19,614 nucleotides of DNA from JBEVNR01 sp040507985 (GTDB lineage Bacteria > Pseudomonadota > Alphaproteobacteria > Rickettsiales > UBA6187): contig JBEVNR010000028.1 of NCBI GenBank assembly GCA_040507985.1, positions 1 to 19,614 on the forward strand, written 5' to 3'. This document shows positions 13,107-19,614 of this stretch, piece by piece (within the stretch, counting starts at the first letter, position 1; the number at the start of each line of letters is the position of its first letter). A program made the position numbers and the translations under genes. Under the pieces are notes generated by a model that was given only the letters and a program-made list of their open reading frames with translations, did no database searches and was not told the origin of the DNA.

Positions 13107-14129
13107 TCACGCGCCAATTTTCGCGTAGAGCTTAGAGAAAATGGCGTTAACGCTGTGTCTCGGATTTTGGGAGAAGGCGTGCGCGCCGCTTTTAATGCGC
13201 TGCGCGGCGGAAAATCCGCCGTACCCGTCTTGCGCGAGGTTTCTTAAATATTCGTCCATCAGATCGCAATCCGCCAGCATTTGCGTCCTGTCTTGCACGG
13301 AGAGCAATTCAAGCAAAATCGCGCGCATCACCCCTTTGGTCATATCTTGAGGGGTGGCGACGTTCGCGAGCGCCTGTTGGGGAGCCGCTCCGTGGCGGAA
13401 ACAATGGTTGAGCACGTAAACGGCGGCTTGCAGCATGGTCTTCGGGGAAAAATTCTTCGGGCCTTTTCCGGCGATTCCCTTGTGGGCTTCGTTCAAAAAC
13501 GCCGCTTCGGCCTCTTCCTTATGGGCGCGGAACGCCGTTTCGTCCATGCCGCCATAGTCGCGCATCGCCACGACGAGCGCACACGAGAGATACATGCAAA
13601 AGCGGTGAAGCTCGTACGGAACGGCTGCCGTTTCCTTGGACGATCCCTTGCAAATTGCGCGCATTTCCGCGTACCCGGTGCGAATTTCCTGATCGCCCGG
13701 GGGCGCCAGAAAATCGGCCGGACTCCAATATTTGAGCAATATGTCGGTTAGCTTTAAAATAACGTCGGACGTTTTGCCGATAGCCATAAAATGTAACGGG
13801 CTTGCTTCCGCCCATGTCTTCACGTCCGCGCCTATTGCCGTCAACGTGTCGTACCCCACATGCTTCTCCACCCCGAACGTTCCCCATCGGTTAACGGCGG
13901 TGATCAAAAAGTCAAAAAGGTCTTTCGGTACGGATTTCGATTCCGGCGAGTATAGAATTCCGGCGCCGGCGGCGATGCGAAAATTCGTGGTCAGGGCGTG
14001 GTACAACCATGAATATATTTCTAGCGCGTCGGGCAAAAACCGTTCGCCTGCATAGCGTTGCGTCAGGTTTTCGACCATCTCTTCCGCCTCGCCCATGCAT
14101 AGCGCGTCCGCATCGGTGCGTTCCAGCAA
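13107..14129 (-). CDS. Unrecognised 340-aa protein without an ATG start
   Basis: This long, GC-rich, mainly helical, soluble protein includes FLPDALEIYSWLYHALTTNF, then GTFGVEKHVGYDTLTAIGAD, and VMRAILLELLSVQDRTQML. Codon use is like that of genuine genes here, so it is probably real or was recently active. The frame is open from 14225, with extra plausible sequence (IDLLRQDLDAYAAKNDLRSDKLEET), but the only candidate starts are TTG at 14129 or CTG at 14207. A frame-breaking change at the 5' end or an unusual start is possible. I do not recognise the family. Confidence 0.55.
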   Translation of the reverse strand: MLERTDADALCMGEAEEMVENLTQRYAGERFLPDALEIYSWLYHALTTNFRIAAGAGILYSPESKSVPKDLFDFLITAVNRWGTFGVEKHVGYDTLTAIGADVKTWAEASPLHFMAIGKTSDVILKLTDILLKYWSPADFLAPPGDQEIRTGYAEMRAICKGSSKETAAVPYELHRFCMYLSCALVVAMRDYGGMDETAFRAHKEEAEAAFLNEAHKGIAGKGPKNFSPKTMLQAAVYVLNHCFRHGAAPQQALANVATPQDMTKGVMRAILLELLSVQDRTQMLADCDLMDEYLRNLAQDGYGGFSAAQRIKSGAHAFSQNPRHSVNAIFSKLYAKIGA

Positions 14130-14228
14130 TATGCGGATCGTCTCTTCCAGCTTGTCGGACCGTAGATCGTTTTTGGCGGCATATGCATCTAAATCTTGGC
14201 GGAGCAGGTCTATTCTTATCGAAGCTTA

Positions 14229-14468
14229 ATGCGCTTCTTATCCATGCGGTTTCCGTTTATCCGTTCTTTCCGTCGGAAGACGACTCGGGACGTTTTGCGT
14301 CAATTTTTTGCGAATGCTTTGCATATAAGCCCCTACATTATCATGACATGGGTATTTATGAATGGAAGCGTTATTTATTTTTCCATGTTGGTGGTCATGA
14401 TTTTGGCTTATACCGTTCTTGAAACTTGTGTGATCGCGCCGCATTCATTGCCGCGCATCAACGCTTGA
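14229..14468 (+). CDS. Small predicted membrane protein, 79 aa
   Basis: The ORF has a basic N-terminal part (FIRSFRRKTTRDVLRQFF) followed by a long hydrophobic stretch (ISPYIIMTWVFMNGSVIYF then SMLVVMILAYTVLETCVI) that could form two membrane segments. It lacks a Shine-Dalgarno and abuts the reverse-strand frame that opens at 14225, leaving no room for both promoters, so at least one 5' end is wrong. It converges on the thiolase gene. No family is recognised. Confidence 0.35.
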   Translation: MRFLSMRFPFIRSFRRKTTRDVLRQFFANALHISPYIIMTWVFMNGSVIYFSMLVVMILAYTVLETCVIAPHSLPRINA

Positions 14469-14511
14469 CGGATCGGTTTAGCTTTTAAAAAAAAATGCAA
14501 AAATTAAGATT

Positions 14512-15687
14512 TCACCGCGCTTCGACGCACAGGGCCACGCCCATGCCGCCGCCGACGCATAGGGTCGCGATGCCTTTTTTGGCGCCAAGGCGCTTCAATC
14601 CGTGAAGAAGCGTCGTCAGCACGCGCGCGCCGCTGGCGCCGATAGGGTGGCCAAGGGCGATGGCGCCGCCGCTGACGTTCACTTTTTGCAGGTTCCATCC
14701 CATTTGGCGATTAACGTGGACGGCCTGGGCGGCGAAGGCTTCGTTCGCTTCGATCAAGTCAAGGTCGCCGACGCTCCACCCGGCCTTCCTCAGCGCCTCG
14801 CGCGAGGCGGGAACGGGACCGCACCCCATAATTTCCGGCGCGACGCCGGCTTGGGCGAACGAGACGAAGCGGGCGAGCGGGACGACGCCTTTTTTCTCTG
14901 CCGCTTTTTCGCTCATCAGCACCAGCGCGGCGGCCCCGTCGTTAATGCCGGAGGCGTTGCCCGCAGTCACGGAGCCGTCTTTTGAGAAGGCCGGACGCAG
15001 CGCCGACAGTTTCTCGGCCGTTACGCCGGGGCGAGGAAACTCGTCTTTATCGAAAACGACGTCGCCCTTGCGGTCTTTTATCGTCACGGGGGCAATTTCG
15101 TCGGCGAAATGCCCGGCGGTTATCGCTTTTTCGGCTTTTTGTTGCGAGAGGGCGGAAAATTCGTCCTGGGCTTCGCGGCTGACGGAGAAGGTCGCAGCAA
15201 TGTTTTCCGCCGTTTGGCCCATGTGATAATGATGGAACGCTTCCCACAAGCCGTCTTGAATCATGGAATCGACGCATTCCGCGTTCCCCATCTTTACGCC
15301 CTTGCGCATGGCGAGCAAATGCGGGGCGAGGCTCATGTTTTCCTGTCCCCCCGCGACGACGATTTCCGCGTCGCCGAGCGCGATCGATTGCGCGGCCAAG
15401 GCGACGGCCTTAAGGCCGGACCCGCACACCTGATTCACCGTCCAGGCCGACGATTCCTTGGGTATGCCCGCCTCCATCGCCGCTTGTCTGGCGGGATTTT
15501 GCCCTGCGCCGGCGGTCAATACCTGACCCAAAATCGTTTCCTGCACGTCGGCGGCGGCGATTCCCGCGCGGCTTAACGCATGCCGAATGGCCGTGGCGCC
15601 GAGCATATGCGCCGGAACGGCGGACAGCCCTCCCCCTAAATTTCCGATGGCGGTGCGGGAGGCGGCGGCGATGACGACGTTTTGCAT
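14512..15687 (-). CDS. Acetyl-CoA C-acetyltransferase (thiolase)
   Basis: The 391-aa enzyme condenses two acetyl-CoA to acetoacetyl-CoA, or runs in reverse in degradation. All catalytic residues are present at the positions of the Zoogloea enzyme: Cys88 in NQVCGSGLKA (acyl acceptor), His347 in GHPIGASGAR, and Cys377 in LCVGGGMG. GGQENMS and NEAFAAQ motifs are intact, and the length is normal. The gene is divergent from the zinc ABC ATPase, and there is no phaB or phaC beside it, so I cannot tell PHB synthesis from ketone or fatty acid degradation. The Shine-Dalgarno is weak. Confidence 0.93.
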   Translation of the reverse strand: MQNVVIAAASRTAIGNLGGGLSAVPAHMLGATAIRHALSRAGIAAADVQETILGQVLTAGAGQNPARQAAMEAGIPKESSAWTVNQVCGSGLKAVALAAQSIALGDAEIVVAGGQENMSLAPHLLAMRKGVKMGNAECVDSMIQDGLWEAFHHYHMGQTAENIAATFSVSREAQDEFSALSQQKAEKAITAGHFADEIAPVTIKDRKGDVVFDKDEFPRPGVTAEKLSALRPAFSKDGSVTAGNASGINDGAAALVLMSEKAAEKKGVVPLARFVSFAQAGVAPEIMGCGPVPASREALRKAGWSVGDLDLIEANEAFAAQAVHVNRQMGWNLQKVNVSGGAIALGHPIGASGARVLTTLLHGLKRLGAKKGIATLCVGGGMGVALCVEAR

Positions 15688-15800
15688 GGCGACGGAGGTT
15701 CCGTGGTGGCGTTATTTTTCTTGACGCATCGTTCATACCCGCTTGCGCCCTCAATCACAAGTTTTTTTTACCGCCGGCCCGGCCCGTTAAAAAAATCCCC

Positions 15801-15810
15801 GCTCGCGAGC
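15801..15810. promoter_or_regulatory. Palindrome between divergent thiolase and znuC-like genes
   Basis: GCTCGCGAGC is a perfect 10-bp palindrome in the 170-bp divergent intergenic region, next to a GC-rich stretch ending in seven A. A looser pair CATAAT/ATTATG flanks the region closer to the ABC gene. Neither matches a Zur box well enough to be called one. Confidence 0.25.
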
Positions 15811-15857
15811 GACGTCCGGCATAATGGCGAACGCAATCTTTATTATGTGCGACGGAT

Positions 15858-16595
15858 ATGGACGCAACTTCAGAAAAACCGCTATTGCGGGCAACCGGCG
15901 TCACGGTGGCGCGGGGCGGAAAAACCTTGTTGAACGACGTATCCTTCTCGATGGAGGCGCACGACTTCGTAACCGTCGTCGGCCCGAACGGCGCCGGCAA
16001 ATCCTTGTTGCTCAAAACCCTGACGGGACTGTTTCGCGTCGACAAAGGCACGGTGGAAAAAAAACCGGGATTGCGCATAGGCTACATGCCCCAACGTTTT
16101 GCGATAGACCCTTCCGTGCCGATAGACGCAGGATATTTCCTGCGCTTGAGAAAAAAAGCTTCTCCCGACGCGGAGGCGCGTGCGCTCGAGGAAACGGGCG
16201 CCGGCGCCTTGCTTTCCAAGCGGCTCGCGGACCTCTCCGGCGGCGAAACGCAGCGCGTGCTGCTCGCGCGGGCGCTGCTGGGCGATCCGGAGTTGCTTAT
16301 TCTCGACGAGCCGGCCCAAAATCTCGACTTGCCGGGCCAGCTCGCCTTTTATCGCCTGCTCGATTCCGTCTATCGGTCGCGCAAACTGGCGGTGCTGATG
16401 GTGTCGCACGACTTTCATATGGTGATGGCGTCGACGCGGCGCGTGTTGTGCCTGTTTCACCACGTTTGCTGCGCCGGCGAGCCGCACGTCGTGGCGCGCG
16501 ACCCCCAATTCGTCGCCCTGTTCGGCGAGGAAACGTCGCGGCTGATGGCCACCTACCGCCACGCCCACGACCATACGCACGCAAAAAACGCGTGA
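15858..16595 (+). CDS. znuC: Zinc ABC transporter ATP-binding protein (ZnuC-like)
   Basis: The 245-aa ATPase has all nucleotide-binding motifs: Walker A GPNGAGKS (42-49), Q-loop Gln79 in MPQRF, signature LSGGE (126-130), Walker B LLILDE (ending 151), H-loop His184 in SHDFHMV. The C-terminal part is ZnuC-like: CLFHHVCCAGEPH, then a His-rich tail (YRHAHDHTHAKNA), typical of high-affinity zinc uptake. It would power import together with ZnuA and ZnuB, but neither lies on either side here: the next gene downstream is fabD, beyond a MITE. A related metal (Mn) ABC ATPase is the main alternative. Confidence 0.85.
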   Translation: MDATSEKPLLRATGVTVARGGKTLLNDVSFSMEAHDFVTVVGPNGAGKSLLLKTLTGLFRVDKGTVEKKPGLRIGYMPQRFAIDPSVPIDAGYFLRLRKKASPDAEARALEETGAGALLSKRLADLSGGETQRVLLARALLGDPELLILDEPAQNLDLPGQLAFYRLLDSVYRSRKLAVLMVSHDFHMVMASTRRVLCLFHHVCCAGEPHVVARDPQFVALFGEETSRLMATYRHAHDHTHAKNA

Positions 16596-16633
16596 CGGCC
16601 TACGCGAAGGGGGGTATAAGGGCCATTCATATC

Positions 16634-16787
16634 TAAAGTAGGACTTACGCGAAGCGAGTGTTTTTGAGGAATTTTTAGGCGCCTTCGCACACAGAAGCCG
16701 CCATGTAGTCAATCTACATAAGGCTTCGAGTACGAAGGCAACGCAAAAATTACCAAAAAGGCGACGTTTCGCGTACGTCCTATAAAG
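16634..16787. mobile_element. MITE-like palindromic element with 5-bp target duplication
   Basis: The element runs 16639-16782 (144 bp). Its ends TAGGACTTACGCGAA and TTCGCGTACGTCCTA are 15-bp inverted repeats with one mismatch, flanked by the direct repeat TAAAG (16634-16638 and 16783-16787). Inside, GCCTTCG/CGAAGGC, AATTTTT/AAAAATT, GAAGCC/GGCTTC and ATGTAG/CTACAT pair in order, so the whole element can fold into one imperfect hairpin. It has no coding capacity and ends about 15 bp before fabD. Confidence 0.8.
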
Positions 16788-16801
16788 CATACATATCGGA
16801 C

Positions 16802-17758
16802 ATGACACATATGGCGACGGCGTTTCTTTTTCCCGGGCAAGGCTCCCAAGCGGTCGGCATGGCGAAAGACGTGGCGGACGCCTTCGTCGAGGCGCGCCAT
16901 GTGCTGGAGGAAATCGAAGACGCCCTCAAGCTTGACCTGCGCTCCGTCATGTTCGACGGACCGGACGAATTGCTAAGACAGACCTCCTTTACTCAGCCCG
17001 CGCTCATGGCGGCCTCGATGGCGGTGTTTGCCGTCCTGCAAACGCAAGGAAACGTCGTGGCCGTCGAGCGTCCGACATATTACGCCGGTCATTCGCTGGG
17101 AGAATATTCGGCCCTATGCGCGGCGGGCGCGCTTAGCTTGGGCGACGCGGCGACGGCGCTGCGCATTCGCGGGCAGGCCATGCAAGGCGCCGTGGCGATA
17201 GGGGAAGGCGCGATGGCCGCGCTGCTGGGCGTCGAGCCGGCGCAAGCGGAAGAGATCGCCCAAAAAGCGTCCGCGTTCGGCGTGTGCGAATTGGCCAACG
17301 ACAACGGGGGCGGACAATGCGTGATTAGCGGCCATGCCGCCGCCGTCGAAAAGGCGGCGGAAATAGCGAAGGAATGCGGCGTGCGTAAAGTCGCCCCGCT
17401 TCCGGTGAGCGCTCCGTTCCATTGTTCGCTCATGCGGCCCGCCGCCGAGGTGATGGCGCGCGCGCTGGAAGAGGCGACGTGGCGTCCGCTCTCCGTTCCC
17501 GTGGTCGACAACGTGACGGCGCAGGCGGAGAGCGACCCCGCCCATATTAAGGAGTTGCTGGTCAAGCAAGTGACCGGGCGCGTTCGGTGGCGCGAATCGA
17601 TGGAATATATGCGCGAAAACGGCGTCATGCGCTACGTCGAAATCGGATCGGGCAACGTGCTGTGCGGGTTGGCCAAACGCATTGACCGGCAAGCCGAAAC
17701 CGTTTCCTTGCGAAATTGCGCGGATATCGACGCCTATCTCACCGCGCGCGCCGCATAA
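16802..17758 (+). CDS. fabD: Malonyl-CoA:ACP transacylase FabD
   Basis: The 318-aa enzyme moves the malonyl group from CoA to acyl carrier protein, the step that feeds fatty acid chain extension. Motifs are complete: FPGQGSQ near the N-terminus, nucleophile Ser98 in GHSLGEYSA, Arg123 in RIRGQAMQ, His207 in APFHCSLM, and GSGNVLCGL near the C-terminus. The length is typical. Start could be 16802 (MTHMATAF) or the ATG at 16811 (MATAFLFPG); neither has a clear Shine-Dalgarno, and the MITE ends just upstream. fabG follows after 40 bp on the same strand. Confidence 0.95.
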   Translation: MTHMATAFLFPGQGSQAVGMAKDVADAFVEARHVLEEIEDALKLDLRSVMFDGPDELLRQTSFTQPALMAASMAVFAVLQTQGNVVAVERPTYYAGHSLGEYSALCAAGALSLGDAATALRIRGQAMQGAVAIGEGAMAALLGVEPAQAEEIAQKASAFGVCELANDNGGGQCVISGHAAAVEKAAEIAKECGVRKVAPLPVSAPFHCSLMRPAAEVMARALEEATWRPLSVPVVDNVTAQAESDPAHIKELLVKQVTGRVRWRESMEYMRENGVMRYVEIGSGNVLCGLAKRIDRQAETVSLRNCADIDAYLTARAA

Positions 17759-17798
17759 AATCATCACACAATATTCATTTCATTTTAGGACGTGCGTT

Positions 17799-18539
17799 AT
17801 GTTCTTCGACCTCACCGATATGCGGGTTATCGTCACCGGAGCCACGGGCGGCATAGGGCAGGCGACGGCGGAACGTTTCGTCCGCGCCGGCGCGCGCGTG
17901 CTCGCCACCGGCCGCAAGGAAGACGCCCTCTGCGCCTTGCGGGAGAAACTCGGCGAGCGCCTGTCGATTTTCGCCTGCGACCTGGCGGAGGACGAGGCGC
18001 CGAACGCGCTCGCCAAATCGGCGGAAGCGCAGATGGGCGGCGTCGACGTGCTGGTGTGTAACGCCGGCGTCACCCGCGACAATCTGGCGATGCGCATGAA
18101 AGACGAAGAGTGGGACGCCGTGTTCCACATCAATTTGCGCCAAACCTTTCGCCTTATTCGCGCGAATCTGCGCGGCATGATGAAACAAAAATACGGACGC
18201 ATCGTGAACGTCGCCTCGGTGGTCGGTTTCACCGGAAACGCCGGACAGGCGAATTACGCGGCGGCCAAGGCCGCGATGATCGGCATGACGAAATCGCTCG
18301 CGCAGGAATTGGCCTCGCGCGGAATCACCGCCAACGCCATCGCCCCCGGATTCATTCGCACCCCCATGACCGACGTCCTCACCGACGCGCAAAAAGAGGG
18401 CATTCTCTCCTCCATTCCCTGCGGCGCGATGGGAACGCCGGAAGACGTCGCGGCGGCGGCGCACTATCTGGCCTCGCGCGAAGCGAACTACGTCAGCGGC
18501 GCCACTTTGCACGTCAACGGCGGCATGGCGATGTTTTAG
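17799..18539 (+). CDS. fabG: 3-oxoacyl-[ACP] reductase FabG
   Basis: The 246-aa short-chain dehydrogenase reduces 3-ketoacyl-ACP with NADPH in fatty acid elongation. The cofactor motif TGATGGIG (13-20) and NAG (88-90) are present, and the catalytic set Asn112, Ser140, Tyr153, Lys157 is complete. The C-terminal NAIAPGFIRTPMTDVL and HVNGGMAMF are FabG hallmarks and argue against PhaB. AGGA lies 8 bp before the ATG at 17799; the longer frame overlaps fabD and is not used. It probably forms an operon with fabD. The usual next gene, acpP, is absent here. Confidence 0.95.
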   Translation: MFFDLTDMRVIVTGATGGIGQATAERFVRAGARVLATGRKEDALCALREKLGERLSIFACDLAEDEAPNALAKSAEAQMGGVDVLVCNAGVTRDNLAMRMKDEEWDAVFHINLRQTFRLIRANLRGMMKQKYGRIVNVASVVGFTGNAGQANYAAAKAAMIGMTKSLAQELASRGITANAIAPGFIRTPMTDVLTDAQKEGILSSIPCGAMGTPEDVAAAAHYLASREANYVSGATLHVNGGMAMF

Positions 18540-18554
18540 CCGCACTCGCTCCTC

Positions 18555-18585
18555 TCGATCGTGCGATTTTTTATTTTTTGTTTTT
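18555..18585 (+). terminator. Weak T-rich terminator after fabG
   Basis: A short stem around CGATCGTGCG is followed by long T tracts (TTTTTTATTTTTTG). The stem is weak, but the position 15-45 bp after the fabG stop and the T-richness suggest transcription ends here. Confidence 0.35.
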
Positions 18586-18708
18586 TTATATCCGCTCGGG
18601 AGCGCAGCTCACATATACCGAGAAAAATGACGTCCAAACTCCTAAAAAATAAATAACGACAATTCCGTCCGATAAAACGTACGATTTTGTTGCGGCAAGG
18701 TGCATGGA

Positions 18709-19170
18709 TTAGTTGGCTGTGGCTGCGTCCCCAGTCGGAGGATTGGGGGCGGCGCTCGGCGAGTTAAGGCGTCCAGTAAGGAAGGCGGTATTGTTGTTGT
18801 CGGAAGCATCCCCGGTTCCCGCCGAAGATAAAGATTCGCCTAAATACTGTGCATGCTTGGGATTTTCGTCGTTCGCTTTTCCTTTGAGACCAGGAATGGA
18901 GTCAGACAAACTGGTGACAGACGCCGTTAACGCCTCTGCTTGCTCTTTGGTTAACCTTTGTTCATCTGCTTCGGGAAACGAATCTTCCTCTTGAGGAACG
19001 GTATCGGATAGCTTAGGAGAACCTGTTGTTTCCGCCCAAAGGGAATCGGAATCGGCGGCGACATCCGAAAGATTGGAGGCGCTGCCGGAAGCCATGGCGA
19101 GGCGACTCGAAAAAAACACGTAAAGGAGCGCAAGGCAATTAAGATAAGGTAGATAAAGACTGAAAGCCAA
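18709..19170 (-). CDS. Predicted secreted Ser/Asp-rich protein
   Basis: The 153-aa frame begins with a likely signal peptide: a hydrophobic stretch (YLPYLNCLALLYVFF) ending in RLAMASGS, with cleavage plausible after AMA. The mature part is low-complexity, acidic and Ser/Pro/Asn-rich, with one helical stretch (EADEQRLTKEQAEALTASVTS), and looks mostly disordered. The only start at the frame's 5' end is TTG at 19170, preceded by a weak TACGGA; the frame closes upstream. No domain is recognised. It is isolated, convergent with fabG, and AT-richer than the conserved genes. Confidence 0.5.
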   Translation of the reverse strand: MAFSLYLPYLNCLALLYVFFSSRLAMASGSASNLSDVAADSDSLWAETTGSPKLSDTVPQEEDSFPEADEQRLTKEQAEALTASVTSLSDSIPGLKGKANDENPKHAQYLGESLSSAGTGDASDNNNTAFLTGRLNSPSAAPNPPTGDAATAN

Positions 19171-19370
19171 TTCCGTAAGAAGAATGAACGTAATTTACTG
19201 ATTTTTTAAAGGATATCAAGGAAAAAGAAGGTCCGGAGAATAAAAATATATGCAGGCAATGAAATGGTCGGACAGAGTGAACGCATTTAGAACCAATCAA
19301 GATTTGAGATTATTGGTTTTACAGGTGCATAGCATATATCACCGGTTTTTCAAAAAACATGCTTCCTGAC

Positions 19371-19399
19371 TTGCAAGTATGCAATGATATTGCTATAAT
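19371..19399 (+). promoter_or_regulatory. Strong promoter of a short transcription unit
   Basis: TTGCAA (19371-19376), a 17-bp spacer, then a perfect TATAAT (19394-19399). The predicted start is A19406. No coding frame with a Shine-Dalgarno fits before the terminator at 19428-19476. Confidence 0.7.
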
Positions 19400-19405
19400 G
19401 AGCTT

Positions 19406-19476
19406 ACAAATTGGCAATAGCCACGGCAGCCCCCTTGCGGGGCTGAGTAAAGCCCCCGCAAGGGGGCTTTTGTTTT
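19406..19476 (+). ncRNA. Candidate small RNA (~70 nt)
   Basis: A consensus promoter is followed within ~25 nt by a strong terminator, leaving a transcript of about 70 nt with no reading frame. The 5' part (ACAAATTGGCAATAGCCACGG) is mostly single-stranded, and the 3' part is two tandem hairpins ending in a U-tract, the layout of many bacterial trans-acting sRNAs. A leaderless attenuator for the gene to the right is an alternative. No known RNA family is recognised. Confidence 0.5.
19427..19476 (+). terminator. Double-hairpin intrinsic terminator
   Basis: CAGCCCC/GGGGCTG (19427-19433/19439-19445) forms one hairpin, and AGCCCCC-GCAA-GGGGGCT (19451-19468) a second with a GNRA loop followed by TTTTGTTTTT. 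The two arms are also complementary to each other and could form one ~17-bp hairpin with a one-base bulge. Confidence 0.85.
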
Positions 19477-19504
19477 TAAAAGATAAGTTTTTTAAGTTTT
19501 TCTT

Positions 19505-19529
19505 TGGCTCTAGACTAGCGCCATGACTA
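19505..19529 (+). promoter_or_regulatory. Right copy of the GACTA-N7-GACTA motif
   Basis: This is the forward-strand partner of 29-53 (22 of 25 identical in inverted orientation): two GACTA words 7 bp apart inside a TGGCTCT...GCGCC context. A promoter-like ATGACT, 18-bp spacer, TATACT follows, pointing rightward out of the window. Shared control of two genes outside the window is inferred. Confidence 0.35.
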
Positions 19530-19614
19530 GCATCGGGTATATTTTTTATACTTTTCCAAAATTATAGAAAAGAGGTTTTCTTCGGAATAATTATATCTAA
19601 ACTCACATTCCTTG

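Noticed and set aside
7614..16624. Shared TATAAGGGCC at 7614-7623 and 16615-16624
   Set aside because: A 10-bp match is expected by chance in a window this size, and the flanks do not match.
19371..19476. tracrRNA of a type II CRISPR system
   Set aside because: The short 5' part before stacked hairpins is suggestive, but no CRISPR repeats, anti-repeat partner or cas gene are in the window.

Overview
The window looks like part of an alphaproteobacterial chromosome. Coding sequence is GC-rich and intergenic DNA is AT-rich. The flagellar hook gene has a near-consensus sigma-54 promoter and a large, internally duplicated hook protein. The phage genes (DUF2793 protein, GTA-like tail-host-interaction protein) are of types common in alphaproteobacterial phages and gene transfer agents. 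No rRNA or species-diagnostic gene is present, so the genus is left open.

Positions 1-8000 hold a heavily eroded prophage. A CI-like repressor (566-1198) is transcribed away from a small Cro-like HTH ORF (248-433). Then come two reverse-strand toxin-antitoxin (TA) modules: RelB/DinJ with a ParE/RelE-like toxin (1220-1794), and BrnT-BrnA (2182-2755). Between and beyond them are short phage ORFs and a structured intergenic region (2813-2922). The head and tail region is collapsed into scars: a frameshifted small terminase, the first ~27 codons of a large terminase, a DUF2190 piece joined to a tail-tube C-terminus, a tail-assembly chaperone running out of frame into the C-terminus of a GTA gp15-like protein, and a DUF2793 protein. 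A third, AT-rich TA-like pair sits inside these remnants (5435-6007). The lysis cassette (GH24 lysozyme, 3-TM holin, small basic protein) is intact, and a possible recombinase tail follows on the reverse strand. So TA, repressor and lysis genes survive while the virion genes are gone.

Positions 8000-14500 are chromosomal: an unrecognised reverse-strand ORF, flgE (944 aa, reverse) with its terminator and sigma-54 promoter, tRNA-Ser(GCU), and a run of unrecognised lineage-specific ORFs, some without an ATG start.

Positions 14500-18540 carry metabolic genes: acetyl-CoA acetyltransferase (reverse), a ZnuC-like zinc ABC ATPase (forward), a 144-bp palindromic MITE-like element with a 5-bp target duplication, then fabD and fabG. 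fabD and fabG make malonyl-ACP and reduce 3-ketoacyl-ACP in fatty acid synthesis; acpP does not follow. The right end has a predicted secreted Ser/Asp-rich protein and a compact promoter-terminator unit that looks like a ~70-nt small RNA gene. The two window ends share an inverted 25-bp motif (22/25 identical) with paired GACTA boxes, each beside a promoter-like sequence that faces outward.
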